DNA from: Saprospiraceae bacterium
GTDB taxonomy: Bacteria > Bacteroidota > Bacteroidia > Chitinophagales > Saprospiraceae
Assembly: GCA_016714085.1 (NCBI GenBank)
Contig: JADJNW010000003.1
Location: 434,001-498,000 of the forward strand
Length of the DNA: 64,000 bases
Reading direction: 5' to 3'
Each line of letters opens with the position of its first letter. The stretch's first letter is position 1. The notes under the pieces were generated by a model that saw only the letters and a list, made by a program, of their open reading frames with translations, did no database searches and was not told the origin of the DNA. Both the position numbers and the translations under genes were made by a program. Positions 1-9,135 of this stretch are shown one piece after another.

Positions 1-1009
1 ACATCTCCTTCGCACTTGTCTAAAATTATTTGTTCATCTTCGATAAGTTCCTTGATGTTTTCAGGATTTATTTGAAATGCGTAATCAACTTTTTTAAGTA
101 TTTCAAGTTCTACCAATTCTTCAAGCTCACTTTTACTAATTGATTTATCTAAATCTTGAAAGTGTTTTAATGAGAGTGGATTTCCATCTAAACAGCCATA
201 AACACTTTTTCTTCTATTTTTTAAAAGAAGATAGCATATTTCTTTTTGTCTTTCTGTTGTTTCTTTAATATCCCAGGAATGTATTGTGGAATGACCGTTT
301 CTTAAATCGTTAAAAAGAAAATAGTCATTTAGTCCATTACTTGTGGATAAACTCATGCTTTTCTGAGTTATAACATTTCCAAATAAGTCTCTAGGCAATT
401 GACTCTCGTCTTCGACTATTTTTCTGCGAAATCAGTTAGTATATCCGCTAGTTTTACTTTTTCATCAAGAGGCTTTGGCTTTTTGGAAAGTTCAGCAAAC
501 TTTTTATCCTTAAACCCAATAATGTAAATACGGACTCTGTTTTTTGGGACACCGTAGTCAAAAGAATTAAGGACGTAATAGTTAGCGAAATAACCTGCTT
601 CTTTTATTCTTTCAAGAATATATGCCAATGCTTTTTTATTCCTTGGGTCAACCAACCCTTTTACATTTTCAAAAATGAATGCGTCAGGTTTAGATTGATT
701 TAAAAGAAAGATTGTATCATTCCAAAGCTGTCCTCTATCATCATCAAATCCCAAATTTTTGCCTGCAATAGACCAACTTTGACACGGAACACCTGCTGTC
801 AATAAGTTGTGGGGTGGAAGGGATTTAATTTTTGTAATATCCCCAAGGTTTTTTTCTATTGGTTCGTGAAAGTTTTCACAATATGTATTGATCGCATCCG
901 TATTTATTTCGCTAAAATAAAGGCACTCTCCACCATTATTTGCCAATGCCATTCTAAAACCTCCAATTCCTGAAAAAAGGTCAATGAAGGTAAATTTTAC
1001 ATTCTTCAT
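1..1009 (-). pseudogene. DNA (cytosine-5-)-methyltransferase, frameshifted and cut by the window edge
   Basis: C5-cytosine methyltransferase of a type II restriction-modification system. The first 197 residues (416-1009) carry motif I (FIDLFSGIGGF), motif IV (GVPCQSWSIAG, catalytic Cys), motif VI (ENVKGL) and motif VIII (NRVRIYIIGF). The frame then stops at 416-418, but the next frame stays open to position 1 and reads as a coherent protein (VEDESQLPRDLFGNV, later TERQKEICYLLL), as expected for the target-recognition domain. One extra A in the five-A run (419-423 on the plus strand) would join the two frames as AEK-IVEDES. The start is ATG at 1009, six bases after the restored stop of the upstream nuclease gene, so the two are an operon. 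Motifs IX and X lie beyond the window. Either a real loss of function or an indel error. Confidence 0.85.
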
Positions 1010-1015
1010 ATATCC

Positions 1016-1851
1016 TTATTTTAGAAGTGAATCATCCATATTATGAGGTGGTTCTATTTCCAAAAATTCTCTATAAATTCTTTCTCGATAATCTTTCCCA
1101 AGCTTATTAACTTCAGCAATAAAAGTCTTATAAGTCCTCAGCCACCAATTAAATCCCAAAATTCGTTCCCAATCAGGACAGATTCATCTTCGTGCATATT
1201 AAACCATCTCATTGGAAAAGTCCATCTATAATCAGATTTTTTACCATACGGATTGTAAGCAAGTGCATAATACGCAAAATCTACTTGCCTCGGATTCATC
1301 GCTAACAGTTTAAACATTTTCTCCTTGCTTACTTTTGTTTGGTCACTATTGGGTAATGGAGCTTTTAATTCAAAAGCGTATTTTGTGTTTGTTTCTTGAT
1401 TATGAATAAAAATATCGCAAGTTACGCTTACTGGTATTGGCTTTCCACCTCCTTTTTTAATGTAGTCAAGTTCTTTAGACCAATCTGGTTTTGCTTTTTC
1501 TTTTCCCTTTGTTTTAGTCTCAAGACTATTTAGAACTTCTTGAATTCTTCGTAAACTCTCACGGCCAATAACTCCATCAATTTTATGTCCCATTGAGCAA
1601 TGACCGTGTGCTTCAAGTGCGACAACTTGTGCGAGTTTTTCCCAAACACCTCCAAATGGTGTTACAAATCTTCTTTCAAAGTGTGAACCTTTAAATATTT
1701 CGTCAGGTACTAATGCTGCATATAGTGGTTTAGCCGAATGGTGTTGCTCTTTTATAAATGGGTCGTCAATAAGAACTTTGTTCATTACTTTATCCATCAT
1801 TCTAGTTACGACATCTTTTATTGCTTCACCAATTCGTTTTTTATGATTCAT
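1016..1851 (-). pseudogene. Type II restriction endonuclease, TdeIII-like, frameshifted near the C-terminus
   Basis: Probable restriction partner of the methyltransferase directly downstream. The protein resembles the TdeIII/MjaII family (GGNCC specificity in described members), recalled from family knowledge and not searched. A PD-(D/E)XK-like core is visible: an acidic residue in SVTCDIFIHNQ followed by YAFELKAPLPNS (E-x-K). The frame stops at 1138-1140, but the region 1016-1137 in another frame encodes a sensible tail of about 41 residues (LRTYKTFIAEVNK to NMDDSLLK) ending just before the methyltransferase ATG. One missing base near 1139-1146 explains this. The start is taken as ATG 1851; an in-frame TTG lies at 1860. 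Base composition is clearly more AT-rich than the genes to the right, consistent with acquisition by transfer. Confidence 0.7.
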
Positions 1852-1917
1852 ATTTATCAAATTTTCTGCTTCAAAATTACGGATAATATAAACAGCCCTT
1901 CACAATAGACAAACAAA

Positions 1918-1952
1918 AATCATCCGCAACTACTCATAAGCTACGGATGATT
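1918..1952 (-). terminator. Rho-independent terminator
   Basis: Perfect inverted repeat AATCATCCG / CGGATGATT with a 17-base loop, followed on the minus strand by a T-rich tract (TTTTTGTTTG). It lies 30 bases beyond the stop of the molybdenum hydroxylase gene and separates it from the restriction-modification operon. Confidence 0.75.
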
Positions 1953-1984
1953 TCTTTAATATTATTTTACGAATCTCGAATCTG

Positions 1985-4180
1985 CTATCCCAACACCTGC
2001 TTATCTCCCAGGAAAGGTTGGTTGTAGAATCGCTTGCCTGTGGCTTTGTATAATGCATTTGCGAGTGCGCCAACAATCGGCGGATTCAATGGCTCACCAA
2101 GACCCGTCGGGTCTATATTATTTTGCACAAAATGTACTTCGATAGACTTAGGCGCTTCTGTATGACGGATGAGCCGATATTTATCAAAATTGCTTTGATC
2201 CGGTACGCCATCCTTGAAGGTTATGGCGCTGTATAGTGCATGACCAATGCCATCCACGATGCCACCTTCTGCGAGGTTCGTAGCCGCAATCGGATTCACA
2301 ACAATACCGCAATCAACCGCGCAATGCACTTTTTGCACGACTGGTTTGCCGTCTTCCATCACTAAATCCATCACTTGTGCTACGTAGGAATTGTGACAAA
2401 AGTAAGCAGATACGCCTCGATGAACGCCATTTTGTTCTTTGCCCCAGTTTGATTTTTCGCGTACCAATTCGAGTACGCCCGCATAGCGAGCGGCATCGTA
2501 ATCATTTCTTTCACCAACCGGCTTGTTCTTGGCACGATTCAATAATTCCAGGCGGAACTCAATCGGGTCTTTGCCTACCGCTTCTGCAACTTCGTCTAAG
2601 AAAGATTGCTCAGCACCTGCAATAAAATTGGATCCCGGCGCGCGCCATGCCCCAGAACTGATATTGGACTCCAATGCCCATTCCTCTGCAAGATAATTAT
2701 CTAAAGTACCAGCCGGAAAGCGATTGGCAGCGAGTGGGCTTTCAGGAATGCCGCCTGCCCGCACATGAAAGGCGATGAGATTTTTATTCGCATCCAAAGC
2801 AGCTCTGTAAGTGATATGGTAAGCCGGACGATAGTTGCCAAAGGTCATATCATCTTCGCGGGTGTAAACCAACTTGATCGGCGCATTCGCTTTTTGTGAA
2901 ATAACTGCTGCTTCTACCAGGAAGTGACCGTAGAGTCTTCGTCCGAAACCGCCACCTTGCCGCGTCATCTGGATATCAATCTTTTCGAGTGGCATTCCGA
3001 GTCGATCCGATACACTTTTTTCCATGAACTCCGGTGTCTGAATCGGGCCGACGAGTTCCGCTTTGTCCGCCGTTACGTGGGCAAAGAAGTTCATCGGTTC
3101 CATGGTATTGTGCGGAAGGAAAGGAGCAGTATAAGTACGTTCGATGACTTGTGCCGCATTTTTAAATACACTATCAGGATTGCCATCTTTCCGAACCACT
3201 TTTGCCAGTTTAGCAGACAATTCTTCCATTTTCGCGGTATGGCTAACGGTATTTTCCAGTTCCGATGCTTTTTCCCACTCGATTTGAAGCGACTTCTTAG
3301 CATTCATCACTTCCCAAGTGGTATTGCCAACTACAACTACCAGTTCTGTAAAGGCGCTGGTGTCGCACCATTGCATTTCGTAACCATCGTTGTAGGTCTT
3401 AATGGTAAACACATCCTTAATGCCTGGCATTGCCTTTGCAGCAGCGTCGTCCACCGATTTCAGCTTCATACCAAATGCAGGCGGATGGACCATCATGGCA
3501 ATCAACATACCATCTTTTTTATAATCCAATCCAAACAATGATTGACCTGTCACGATTTTCAAGCCATCTACATTCTTGCGAGAAGTACCTATGATTTTAA
3601 AGTCTTTTATATCTTTTAATTGTACTTCTTCCGGTACAGGAATATTGGCAGCAGCAGAAGCCATTTCGCCATAGCCTGCTGACTTGCCGCTCTTTTCATG
3701 CTTCAAAACGCCTGCCTCCGTAGTGATTTCTTCTACCGGCACTTGCCAAGCTTGCGCCGCCGCCTCTTTGAGCATATGCCGTGCAGACGCGCCTACCATA
3801 CGTAAGCTTTGCCAGCCCTGCCGAATCGATTGGCTACCGCCCGCTAATTGCCGCGTAAATATAGTGACATCAAGTGGTGCTTGTTCGACGATCACATTTT
3901 TCCAGTCCACATCCAATTCTTCGGCAATAATCATGGGCATGGAAGTTTTCACATTCTGTCCGATTTCAGGATTCGGAGACATAATAGTAACAACACCATT
4001 CTCGCCAATTTTCAAAAAACCATTGATATCGTACCAATTTTCGGGCATGCTCAAGGCTTCTTCTACATTGGTAGGCTTGCAACCTGCCAGCCAGCTAAAA
4101 CCAAGCACCAAGCCGCCGCCTGCTGCTACACTAGTCTTTAAAAAAGAGCGTCTATTATAGGAAGTTTTTATAAGTGTCAT
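1985..4180 (-). CDS. iorB: Xanthine dehydrogenase family molybdopterin-binding subunit (isoquinoline 1-oxidoreductase beta-type)
   Basis: Large catalytic subunit (731 aa) of a two-subunit molybdenum hydroxylase that oxidises N-heteroaromatics or aldehydes in the periplasm and passes electrons through the small iron-sulfur subunit. The N-terminus has a twin-arginine signal (RRSFLK at residues 10-15) followed by a hydrophobic stretch and a possible lipobox (LAGC, Cys34). Molybdopterin-binding segments typical of the family are present: GGGFGRRLYGHFLVEAA, GAWRAPGSNFIAGAEQ, and the C-terminal GLGEPLNPPIVGA, which holds the catalytic Glu. No FAD subunit is encoded nearby, as usual for the Ior class, where a cytochrome c is the likely acceptor. 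It is downstream of the small subunit gene with an 86-base gap containing a hairpin. The real substrate cannot be told from sequence. Confidence 0.9.
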   Translation of the reverse strand: MTLIKTSYNRRSFLKTSVAAGGGLVLGFSWLAGCKPTNVEEALSMPENWYDINGFLKIGENGVVTIMSPNPEIGQNVKTSMPMIIAEELDVDWKNVIVEQAPLDVTIFTRQLAGGSQSIRQGWQSLRMVGASARHMLKEAAAQAWQVPVEEITTEAGVLKHEKSGKSAGYGEMASAAANIPVPEEVQLKDIKDFKIIGTSRKNVDGLKIVTGQSLFGLDYKKDGMLIAMMVHPPAFGMKLKSVDDAAAKAMPGIKDVFTIKTYNDGYEMQWCDTSAFTELVVVVGNTTWEVMNAKKSLQIEWEKASELENTVSHTAKMEELSAKLAKVVRKDGNPDSVFKNAAQVIERTYTAPFLPHNTMEPMNFFAHVTADKAELVGPIQTPEFMEKSVSDRLGMPLEKIDIQMTRQGGGFGRRLYGHFLVEAAVISQKANAPIKLVYTREDDMTFGNYRPAYHITYRAALDANKNLIAFHVRAGGIPESPLAANRFPAGTLDNYLAEEWALESNISSGAWRAPGSNFIAGAEQSFLDEVAEAVGKDPIEFRLELLNRAKNKPVGERNDYDAARYAGVLELVREKSNWGKEQNGVHRGVSAYFCHNSYVAQVMDLVMEDGKPVVQKVHCAVDCGIVVNPIAATNLAEGGIVDGIGHALYSAITFKDGVPDQSNFDKYRLIRHTEAPKSIEVHFVQNNIDPTGLGEPLNPPIVGALANALYKATGKRFYNQPFLGDKQVLG

Positions 4181-4190
4181 TTTTTCAAGA

Positions 4191-4257
4191 TTTGAAATTA
4201 GATATTGGGATATTATGATATTTTAAACTTTGGAATTTCTGAATATCATAATATCTT
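4191..4257. repeat. Intergenic inverted repeat between the two hydroxylase subunit genes
   Basis: GATATTATGATATT and its perfect reverse complement AATATCATAATATC flank a loop of about 25 bases; the left arm is preceded by the related word GATATTGG. The element sits inside an operon, so it is more likely an RNA stem affecting the ratio or stability of the two messages than a full terminator. It is one of several self-similar intergenic hairpins in this window. Confidence 0.7.
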
Positions 4258-4266
4258 AATTTCACT

Positions 4267-4725
4267 TTATCCATTCGCAGCAGCAGTCTTAATAGCAGCC
4301 TTGATACGTGTATAAGTTCCACATCGACAGATATTTCCGTTCATAGCGGCTTCAATTTCTGCATCGCCGGGATTGGGATTTGCTTTCAACAATGCAGCCG
4401 CATTCATGATTTGTCCTGCCTGACAGTAGCCACATTGTGGCACATCATGCTCCAGCCATGCTTCTTGTACCGGATGATCGCCTTTTTCGGAAAGTCCTTC
4501 GATCGTCGTGATTTCCTGATTGCCAACTTGCGAAACAGGCAGTACGCAAGAGCGCATCGCTACGTCGCCAAGATGAATGGTACAAGCGCCGCACATAGCG
4601 ATACCGCAGCCGTACTTCGTGCCAACGAGATTGAGATGATCGCGTAACACCCAAAGCATAGGCGTAGCAGGATCTACATCTACTTGTTGTTTTTTACCGT
4701 TGATATTTAAGTTGAAGATAGCCAT
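4267..4725 (-). CDS. iorA: (2Fe-2S)-binding protein, isoquinoline 1-oxidoreductase alpha-type subunit
   Basis: Small electron-transfer subunit (152 aa) of the molybdenum hydroxylase whose large subunit follows. It has the standard two-cluster layout: an N-terminal plant-type [2Fe-2S] ferredoxin fold with CGIAMCGAC plus a fourth Cys (RSC), and a C-terminal helical [2Fe-2S] domain with CGYCQAGQ and CRCGTYTRI. The length is typical. It has no signal peptide, so it is probably carried through the Tat pathway together with the signal-bearing large subunit, as known for this class. Translated from ATG 4725. Confidence 0.92.
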   Translation of the reverse strand: MAIFNLNINGKKQQVDVDPATPMLWVLRDHLNLVGTKYGCGIAMCGACTIHLGDVAMRSCVLPVSQVGNQEITTIEGLSEKGDHPVQEAWLEHDVPQCGYCQAGQIMNAAALLKANPNPGDAEIEAAMNGNICRCGTYTRIKAAIKTAAANG

Positions 4726-5114
4726 GATGAATAGGATTAGGGTATTTTAATAATTCTAAAACGTCAGAATTGATCTTGTGTTTTGGAATGTTGGAGTTTC
4801 CGCGATTTTCTATAGATTGAAAGTACCTTTACTTATCGTGTTCCAAATATGATTCAAATTAAGCGTTTTATTCCTTAATAAAAGGTTAAAGTCAAATCGT
4901 ATTCTATTAAATTCAAATATGCTCTACTGTTGAACCCGCCAAGTAGTTTTATGCTTGCAAGCAATGACGCTATGTTTGCTCAAAGTTAGTAGATCATGTT
5001 TTGTTATTTGTTTAATTGCGCAGCATGGGTTTGCATTATTGGCTATGGTATTAATTTTTTAGCCTTATGCAAGTTATTATAGATGTACACATTTAATTCT
5101 TTAAAGAATACATC
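4726..5114. other. Gene-free AT-rich stretch
   Basis: No convincing ORF, RNA gene or mobile remnant is visible here. It is the left half of a 976-base gap between the leftward iorA and the rightward Gfo/Idh/MocA gene, so promoters for both should lie in this gap, but no clear TAnnTTTG box with a proper upstream TTG was found. Confidence 0.6.
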
Positions 5115-5535
5115 ATATCTACAAGCTGTTGTAATGTATTTTTAATGTTCGCAACTTGTTGACAAGTGACTTTTATTTGTAAATAAGCAACTGCATTTTT
5201 TCAGTAAGCAATTGTAAGTTGTCAGCAAGTGATTGCAAGTTATCAACAAGCGTATGCAAATAGTTTTTACACGACTGCAATTTGTCAATAGGCGACTTCC
5301 AGTTGTAAATAAGCGGTTGCAATTTATCGGGAAGCTTATGCAATTTGTTTTTTAACGACTACATCTTGTCGATAAGTGATTACTATTTGTCAATAAGTAA
5401 TTACATCTTTTCCACAAGCTTATGCAAGTTGTTTTTTAATGACTACATCTTGTCTGTAGGTGATTACTATTTATCAATAAGCGGTTACACCTTTTCCACA
5501 AGTTTATGCAAGTTGTTTTTTAGCGATTCCTTTTA
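5115..5535. repeat. Degenerate tandem array of about 20 units of exactly 21 bp
   Basis: Cutting the sequence every 21 bases from about 5115 lines up about 20 units without any insertion or deletion; the consensus begins TTGTCAATAAG and ends CGATTGCAAG. Units differ by substitutions. Four-unit blocks (84 bp) show higher-order similarity: the block ending in TTTTCCACAAG around 5340-5423 is followed by a close copy at about 5424-5507. In one minus-strand frame the units read as leucine heptads (LQSLADN, LHTLVDN, LHKLVEK, LQSLIDK) but with several stop codons; in a plus frame they read LSISDYY-like heptads, also interrupted upstream. It is best described as a tandem repeat, perhaps a decayed coiled-coil gene on the minus strand or helically phased DNA. 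Confidence 0.85.
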
Positions 5536-5701
5536 TGTTTCAAGTCTATGCAATGAGTATAATTCTTAATGCATCGGTATTACCGTAAGTGGTTTCTTTT
5601 ACAATTTTTGGATTTACAAAGGAAATTGTATTTTTAGCCATCTGACCAGTGATGTGTCGGAATGCTTGGATCAGCTTTGTTTATATAAACTTTCTAAACC
5701 T

Positions 5702-7033
5702 ATGTCGAATCGAACAAACCGCCGCGATTTTCTTCAAACCACTGCTCTTGCGGGGGCAGCATTGCTTACGAGTCCGAATATTTTTGCTTTCAAAGGTTCA
5801 CCTGCTGAGAAAGTAGTGGTAGGTGTTGTGGGTACGAATAGTCGCGGGCATTTTTTGGCGCAAATGTTTTCTAAAGTTCCCGATGTGGAAGTCGGTTATA
5901 TCTGTGATGTGGATAGTAAAGTGTTAGAGAAGACGGTTGCGCATATTGAGAGTTTGACAGGAAAGAAACCGAAGGGTTTTACGGACGTTCGTAAACTATT
6001 GGAAGAGAAAGACCTGGATGCGATTGTGATTGCTGCACCTGATCATTGGCATGCGCCTGCTGCTTTGATGGCAGTGAAAGCCGGTAAACACGTTTACGTC
6101 GAGAAACCTTGCTCACACAATCCCGCTGAAGGCGAAATACTGGTGCAAGCTGCTGCTCAATACAATAAATTAATCCAAATGGGCAGTCAAAGACGCTCTT
6201 TCCCAAGGATTATGGAGGCAATGAATGAATTACATAGCGGTATTATCGGTCGTGTTTACTTTGCAAAGGGTTGGTATGCCAATGCCCGCAAGCCGATTGG
6301 CTTTGGTAAGCAAGTTGCTGTGCCTGACAATCTTGATTTTGAATTATGGCAAGGGCCTGCGCCGCGTCGCCCGTATCAGGATAATTTAGTACATTATAAT
6401 TGGCATTGGTTCTGGAATTGGGGCACCGGAGAAGCTTTGAATAATGGCACACACGAGTTGGACGTTATGCGATGGGGTTTGGGTGTTGATTTTCCCAGCA
6501 AGGTTACTTCGCTTGGTGGCAGGTTTGCTTATAAAGACGATTGGGAAACGCCTGATACCCAGACAATTTCTTATATATTCCCGAATAATACGATGATTGA
6601 ATGGGAAAGCAGAAGCTGTAACGGTTATAATGTAGAAGGTAGCGGCCGTGGTACGATCTTTTACGGCGAGAAAGGTACAATGGTCATTCCTGGTGGCGAC
6701 GATTACAAAGTATATGATTTGGATAACAAGTTGATCCGGGAGGTAAAGACAGGATTGCAAGAAGCAACGCGCACCAATACAATGGGTATGGGCGAATTAT
6801 TAGATATTCAAATCATTAATAATTTTATTGACACGATTCGTGGTAAAGCAAAATTGACTGCTCCGATTTCAGAAGGACATAAATCAACGCTACTGCCGCA
6901 ATTGGGTAATATTGCTTATCGTACAGGAAGGGTATTAACTTGTGATCCAAGCAATGGACGTATGTTAAAAGATAAAGCGGCGATGAAACTTTGGTCGCGC
7001 GAATATGAAAAAGGCTGGGAAATGAAATTATAA
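5702..7033 (+). CDS. Gfo/Idh/MocA family oxidoreductase with Tat signal
   Basis: Exported NAD(P)-dependent sugar or cyclitol oxidoreductase (443 aa) of the Gfo/Idh/MocA family. It has a twin-arginine signal (NRRDFLQTTALAGAA), a Rossmann fold beginning GVVGTNSRGHF, the family EKP motif (VEKPCSHNPAEG) with the catalytic Lys, and the substrate-side motif NNGTHELDVMRWG. ATG 5702 is preferred over an upstream in-frame start because it puts the Tat motif at residues 6-10. Such periplasmic family members are common in Bacteroidota sugar metabolism. It stands alone, followed by a hairpin. The sugar substrate is unknown. Confidence 0.88.
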   Translation: MSNRTNRRDFLQTTALAGAALLTSPNIFAFKGSPAEKVVVGVVGTNSRGHFLAQMFSKVPDVEVGYICDVDSKVLEKTVAHIESLTGKKPKGFTDVRKLLEEKDLDAIVIAAPDHWHAPAALMAVKAGKHVYVEKPCSHNPAEGEILVQAAAQYNKLIQMGSQRRSFPRIMEAMNELHSGIIGRVYFAKGWYANARKPIGFGKQVAVPDNLDFELWQGPAPRRPYQDNLVHYNWHWFWNWGTGEALNNGTHELDVMRWGLGVDFPSKVTSLGGRFAYKDDWETPDTQTISYIFPNNTMIEWESRSCNGYNVEGSGRGTIFYGEKGTMVIPGGDDYKVYDLDNKLIREVKTGLQEATRTNTMGMGELLDIQIINNFIDTIRGKAKLTAPISEGHKSTLLPQLGNIAYRTGRVLTCDPSNGRMLKDKAAMKLWSREYEKGWEMKL

Positions 7034-7067
7034 TCTGATCTGATGACTTTAAGTCACCAGATCAGAT
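7033..7067 (+). terminator. Strong stem-loop after the oxidoreductase gene
   Basis: A 17-base stem (ATCTGATCTGATGACTT with AAGTCACCAGATCAGAT, one wobble pair) with almost no loop starts at the stop codon. Only a weak T tract follows (GTATTCTTT), so it may stabilise the mRNA end as much as terminate. Confidence 0.6.
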
Positions 7068-7093
7068 GTATTCTTTACAAAACCCGACTCTAC

Positions 7094-8136
7094 ATGATTA
7101 CCCTGCATCAATTCTGGACGCTGGCCATTTGTCTTATTGGCGCAGTGCAATGCTTGTTCTTGAGTAGTTATTTTGCTTTGTTAAAGCATGGAAACGTACG
7201 CGCGCATCGCTTATTAGCGCTGCTAATGTTATTAGTGGGCTTGCGTCTGAGCAAATCTGCTTATTATATTTTCGAGGGTGATCGTATGCCGCTTTGGTTA
7301 CTCAATACTGGTTTTGCTGCGCATTTGGCGGTGGCGCCATTGCTGTTTTTATACTTGCGATCCGTTGTTCATCAAAAAATATTTACATGGAAACAGATTT
7401 TACATTTTATACCGGCAATTATTATTATCATCTGCTCTCCATTTTTACAAGTAGAAACCTTCTGGTATAGAGGCGGTTATAGCGTTTTATTAATTTACTC
7501 CATCATTTATTGGGCTTTGGCAGTACAATTATTATCATCTTCTTTCAAGAATAAAGAAATAAATATCAAATGGCTCATGCCTCTATTCTTTGGTGTAAGC
7601 GTGTTTTTATTGGCTTATTTTTCTAATTACATGCTGAGACTGATTCCTTACGAACTCGCTCCAATGCTATATTCCATCGCCATTTTCCCTGTGAGTTTTG
7701 CGGCTTGGCGCAATTATGAATCAAGTTCTACTGCTGTTTTAAATAAAGTAACAAGAAAATATCAAAATTTAGAATTGTCGGTTAATGAAATCGAACGTCA
7801 GAAGAGTCTCATTTTGAACTATTTACAGGAAGCGAAGCCTTTTCTTAATCCTGAATTTTCATTACAAGAATTATCTCAAAAACACAAATCCCCACGCATC
7901 AACTGTCGCATGTATTGAATCAACATTTACATACTAATTTTACATCACTTATTAATCAATACCGCATTCAAAGAGCAAGCGAAATGCTACAAGACCCTGC
8001 CTTACAACATTTTACAATTGCTGCTATTGCTTATGAAGCGGGATTTAATTCTTTATCCGTTTTTAATCAAACATTTAAAAAAGTGAAAGGTATTACGCCT
8101 TCTGCTTATCGCAAAAGTCATCAAAAAAGTAAATAG
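7094..8136 (+). pseudogene. Membrane-anchored AraC-family regulator, frameshifted before the DNA-binding domain
   Basis: Transcription regulator with a multi-pass N-terminal membrane region (about seven hydrophobic segments, MITLHQFWTLA onwards), a linker (ELSVNEIERQKSL) and a C-terminal AraC helix-turn-helix domain. The frame ends at 7916-7918 just after FSLQELSQK, the start of the first helix, and the rest (TQIPTHQLSHVLNQHLHTNF, then GFNSLSVFNQTFKKVKGITP) continues in the next frame. One A missing from the run at 7878-7882 (five instead of six) restores a continuous protein of about 347 residues. ATG 7094 is chosen because it opens directly into the first membrane segment. This layout (7TM plus AraC) is typical of Bacteroidota. 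Whether it is broken in the cell is uncertain. Confidence 0.85.
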
Positions 8137-8200
8137 AATTCCTAAAACACTAAGCTTTTAATTATTTTTTACATAAAATTTCAGGTAAATTATTTAAGAA

Positions 8201-9130
8201 TCATAAAACTTCTATCATCTTTTGTCGCAATTTTGCATCAGGTAAGCGTCCGTAAAGCGCGCCCATATTGTCTTCCATATGTTTTATTTTGGAAGTAGCC
8301 GGAATTACACAAGTCACCGCCGGATGAGAAATAATAAATTTCAGGAAATACTGTCCCCAACTTACAATATCATAATCTTTCGCCCAATCGGAAAGGCTTT
8401 TACCTCTTACTTTTGAGAAAAGCGAACCACTCTCAAAGGGCTGATTAATAATGATTGCGACGCCTTTATCTTGTGCCAACGGTAGTAATGTTTTTTCAAC
8501 ATTACGACTTTGTAAAGAATAATTAATTTGTATAAAATCGAGTTTTTCTGTTTTTATAAGTCTTTCCAAATCATCGTGCGCGTTGTCTACGTAATGCGTC
8601 GCGCCGATATAACGAATTTTACCTTCCTCTTTCCATTCTCGTAATGTTTTGATATGTGTCTGAAAATCAACGAGATTATGTACTTGCATCAGATCGATCG
8701 GATTGCTGCGCATCTCTTTCATCGAAGTATTCATCTGGCGAATGCCTGCATCTCTACCACTTGTCCAGACCTTCGTAGCCATAAATAATTTATCCAAAAT
8801 CTTTAGTTCTGCTGCCAAATCGCCCACCACTTCTTCAGAAGAGCCATACATCGGCGAAGAGTCAATCACCGCACCGCCCATATCCACAAAGGTTTTGAGC
8901 ACTTGTTTCAGACTTTCACGTTCTGATTGGTTATTCCCGGCATCAAAAGTTTGCCAAGTGCCCATGCCTACTGCTGGAAGCACCTCACCTGAAGAAGGGA
9001 TTTTCCGTTTTATAATATTTTTATTTTGATCACTCATAAAATCAAAGTTAGTAAAAGGCAATAACAACGCACCGCTGCTCATGGCAGAAAGTTGCAGCAT
9101 TTGTCTGCGGGAAATGTGATTTGTTTTCAT
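8201..9130 (-). CDS. Aldo/keto reductase with Tat signal
   Basis: NAD(P)H-dependent oxidoreductase of the aldo/keto reductase superfamily (309 aa). The N-terminus is a Tat-like signal (SRRQMLQLSAMSSGALLLP). The catalytic set is visible: Asp in VIDSSPMYGSSEEVVG together with its Tyr, Lys in MATKVW, and the HN of MQVHNL; the C-terminal half carries the cofactor region (IPATSKIKHMEDN). ATG 9130 is preferred to longer in-frame starts because the Tat motif then lies at residues 8-9 and translation does not run into the upstream transporter gene. It starts five bases after the transporter stop, so the two form an operon. The substrate is unknown. Confidence 0.87.
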   Translation of the reverse strand: MKTNHISRRQMLQLSAMSSGALLLPFTNFDFMSDQNKNIIKRKIPSSGEVLPAVGMGTWQTFDAGNNQSERESLKQVLKTFVDMGGAVIDSSPMYGSSEEVVGDLAAELKILDKLFMATKVWTSGRDAGIRQMNTSMKEMRSNPIDLMQVHNLVDFQTHIKTLREWKEEGKIRYIGATHYVDNAHDDLERLIKTEKLDFIQINYSLQSRNVEKTLLPLAQDKGVAIIINQPFESGSLFSKVRGKSLSDWAKDYDIVSWGQYFLKFIISHPAVTCVIPATSKIKHMEDNMGALYGRLPDAKLRQKMIEVL

Positions 9131-9135
9131 AATCT

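Noticed and set aside
1043..1231. 62-codon plus-strand frame over the nuclease end
   Set aside because: It is antisense to the restored C-terminus of the restriction nuclease.
2924..3541. 205-codon plus-strand frame
   Set aside because: It lies antisense inside the well-conserved molybdenum hydroxylase gene and has no recognisable protein features.
5115..5535. CRISPR-like array
   Set aside because: Units abut directly with no unique spacers, and no cas genes are present.
5345..5569. 74-codon plus-strand frame within the 21-bp repeat array
   Set aside because: It starts only with TTG, has an in-frame stop a few units upstream, and simply reads the tandem repeat; no signal for translation is seen.
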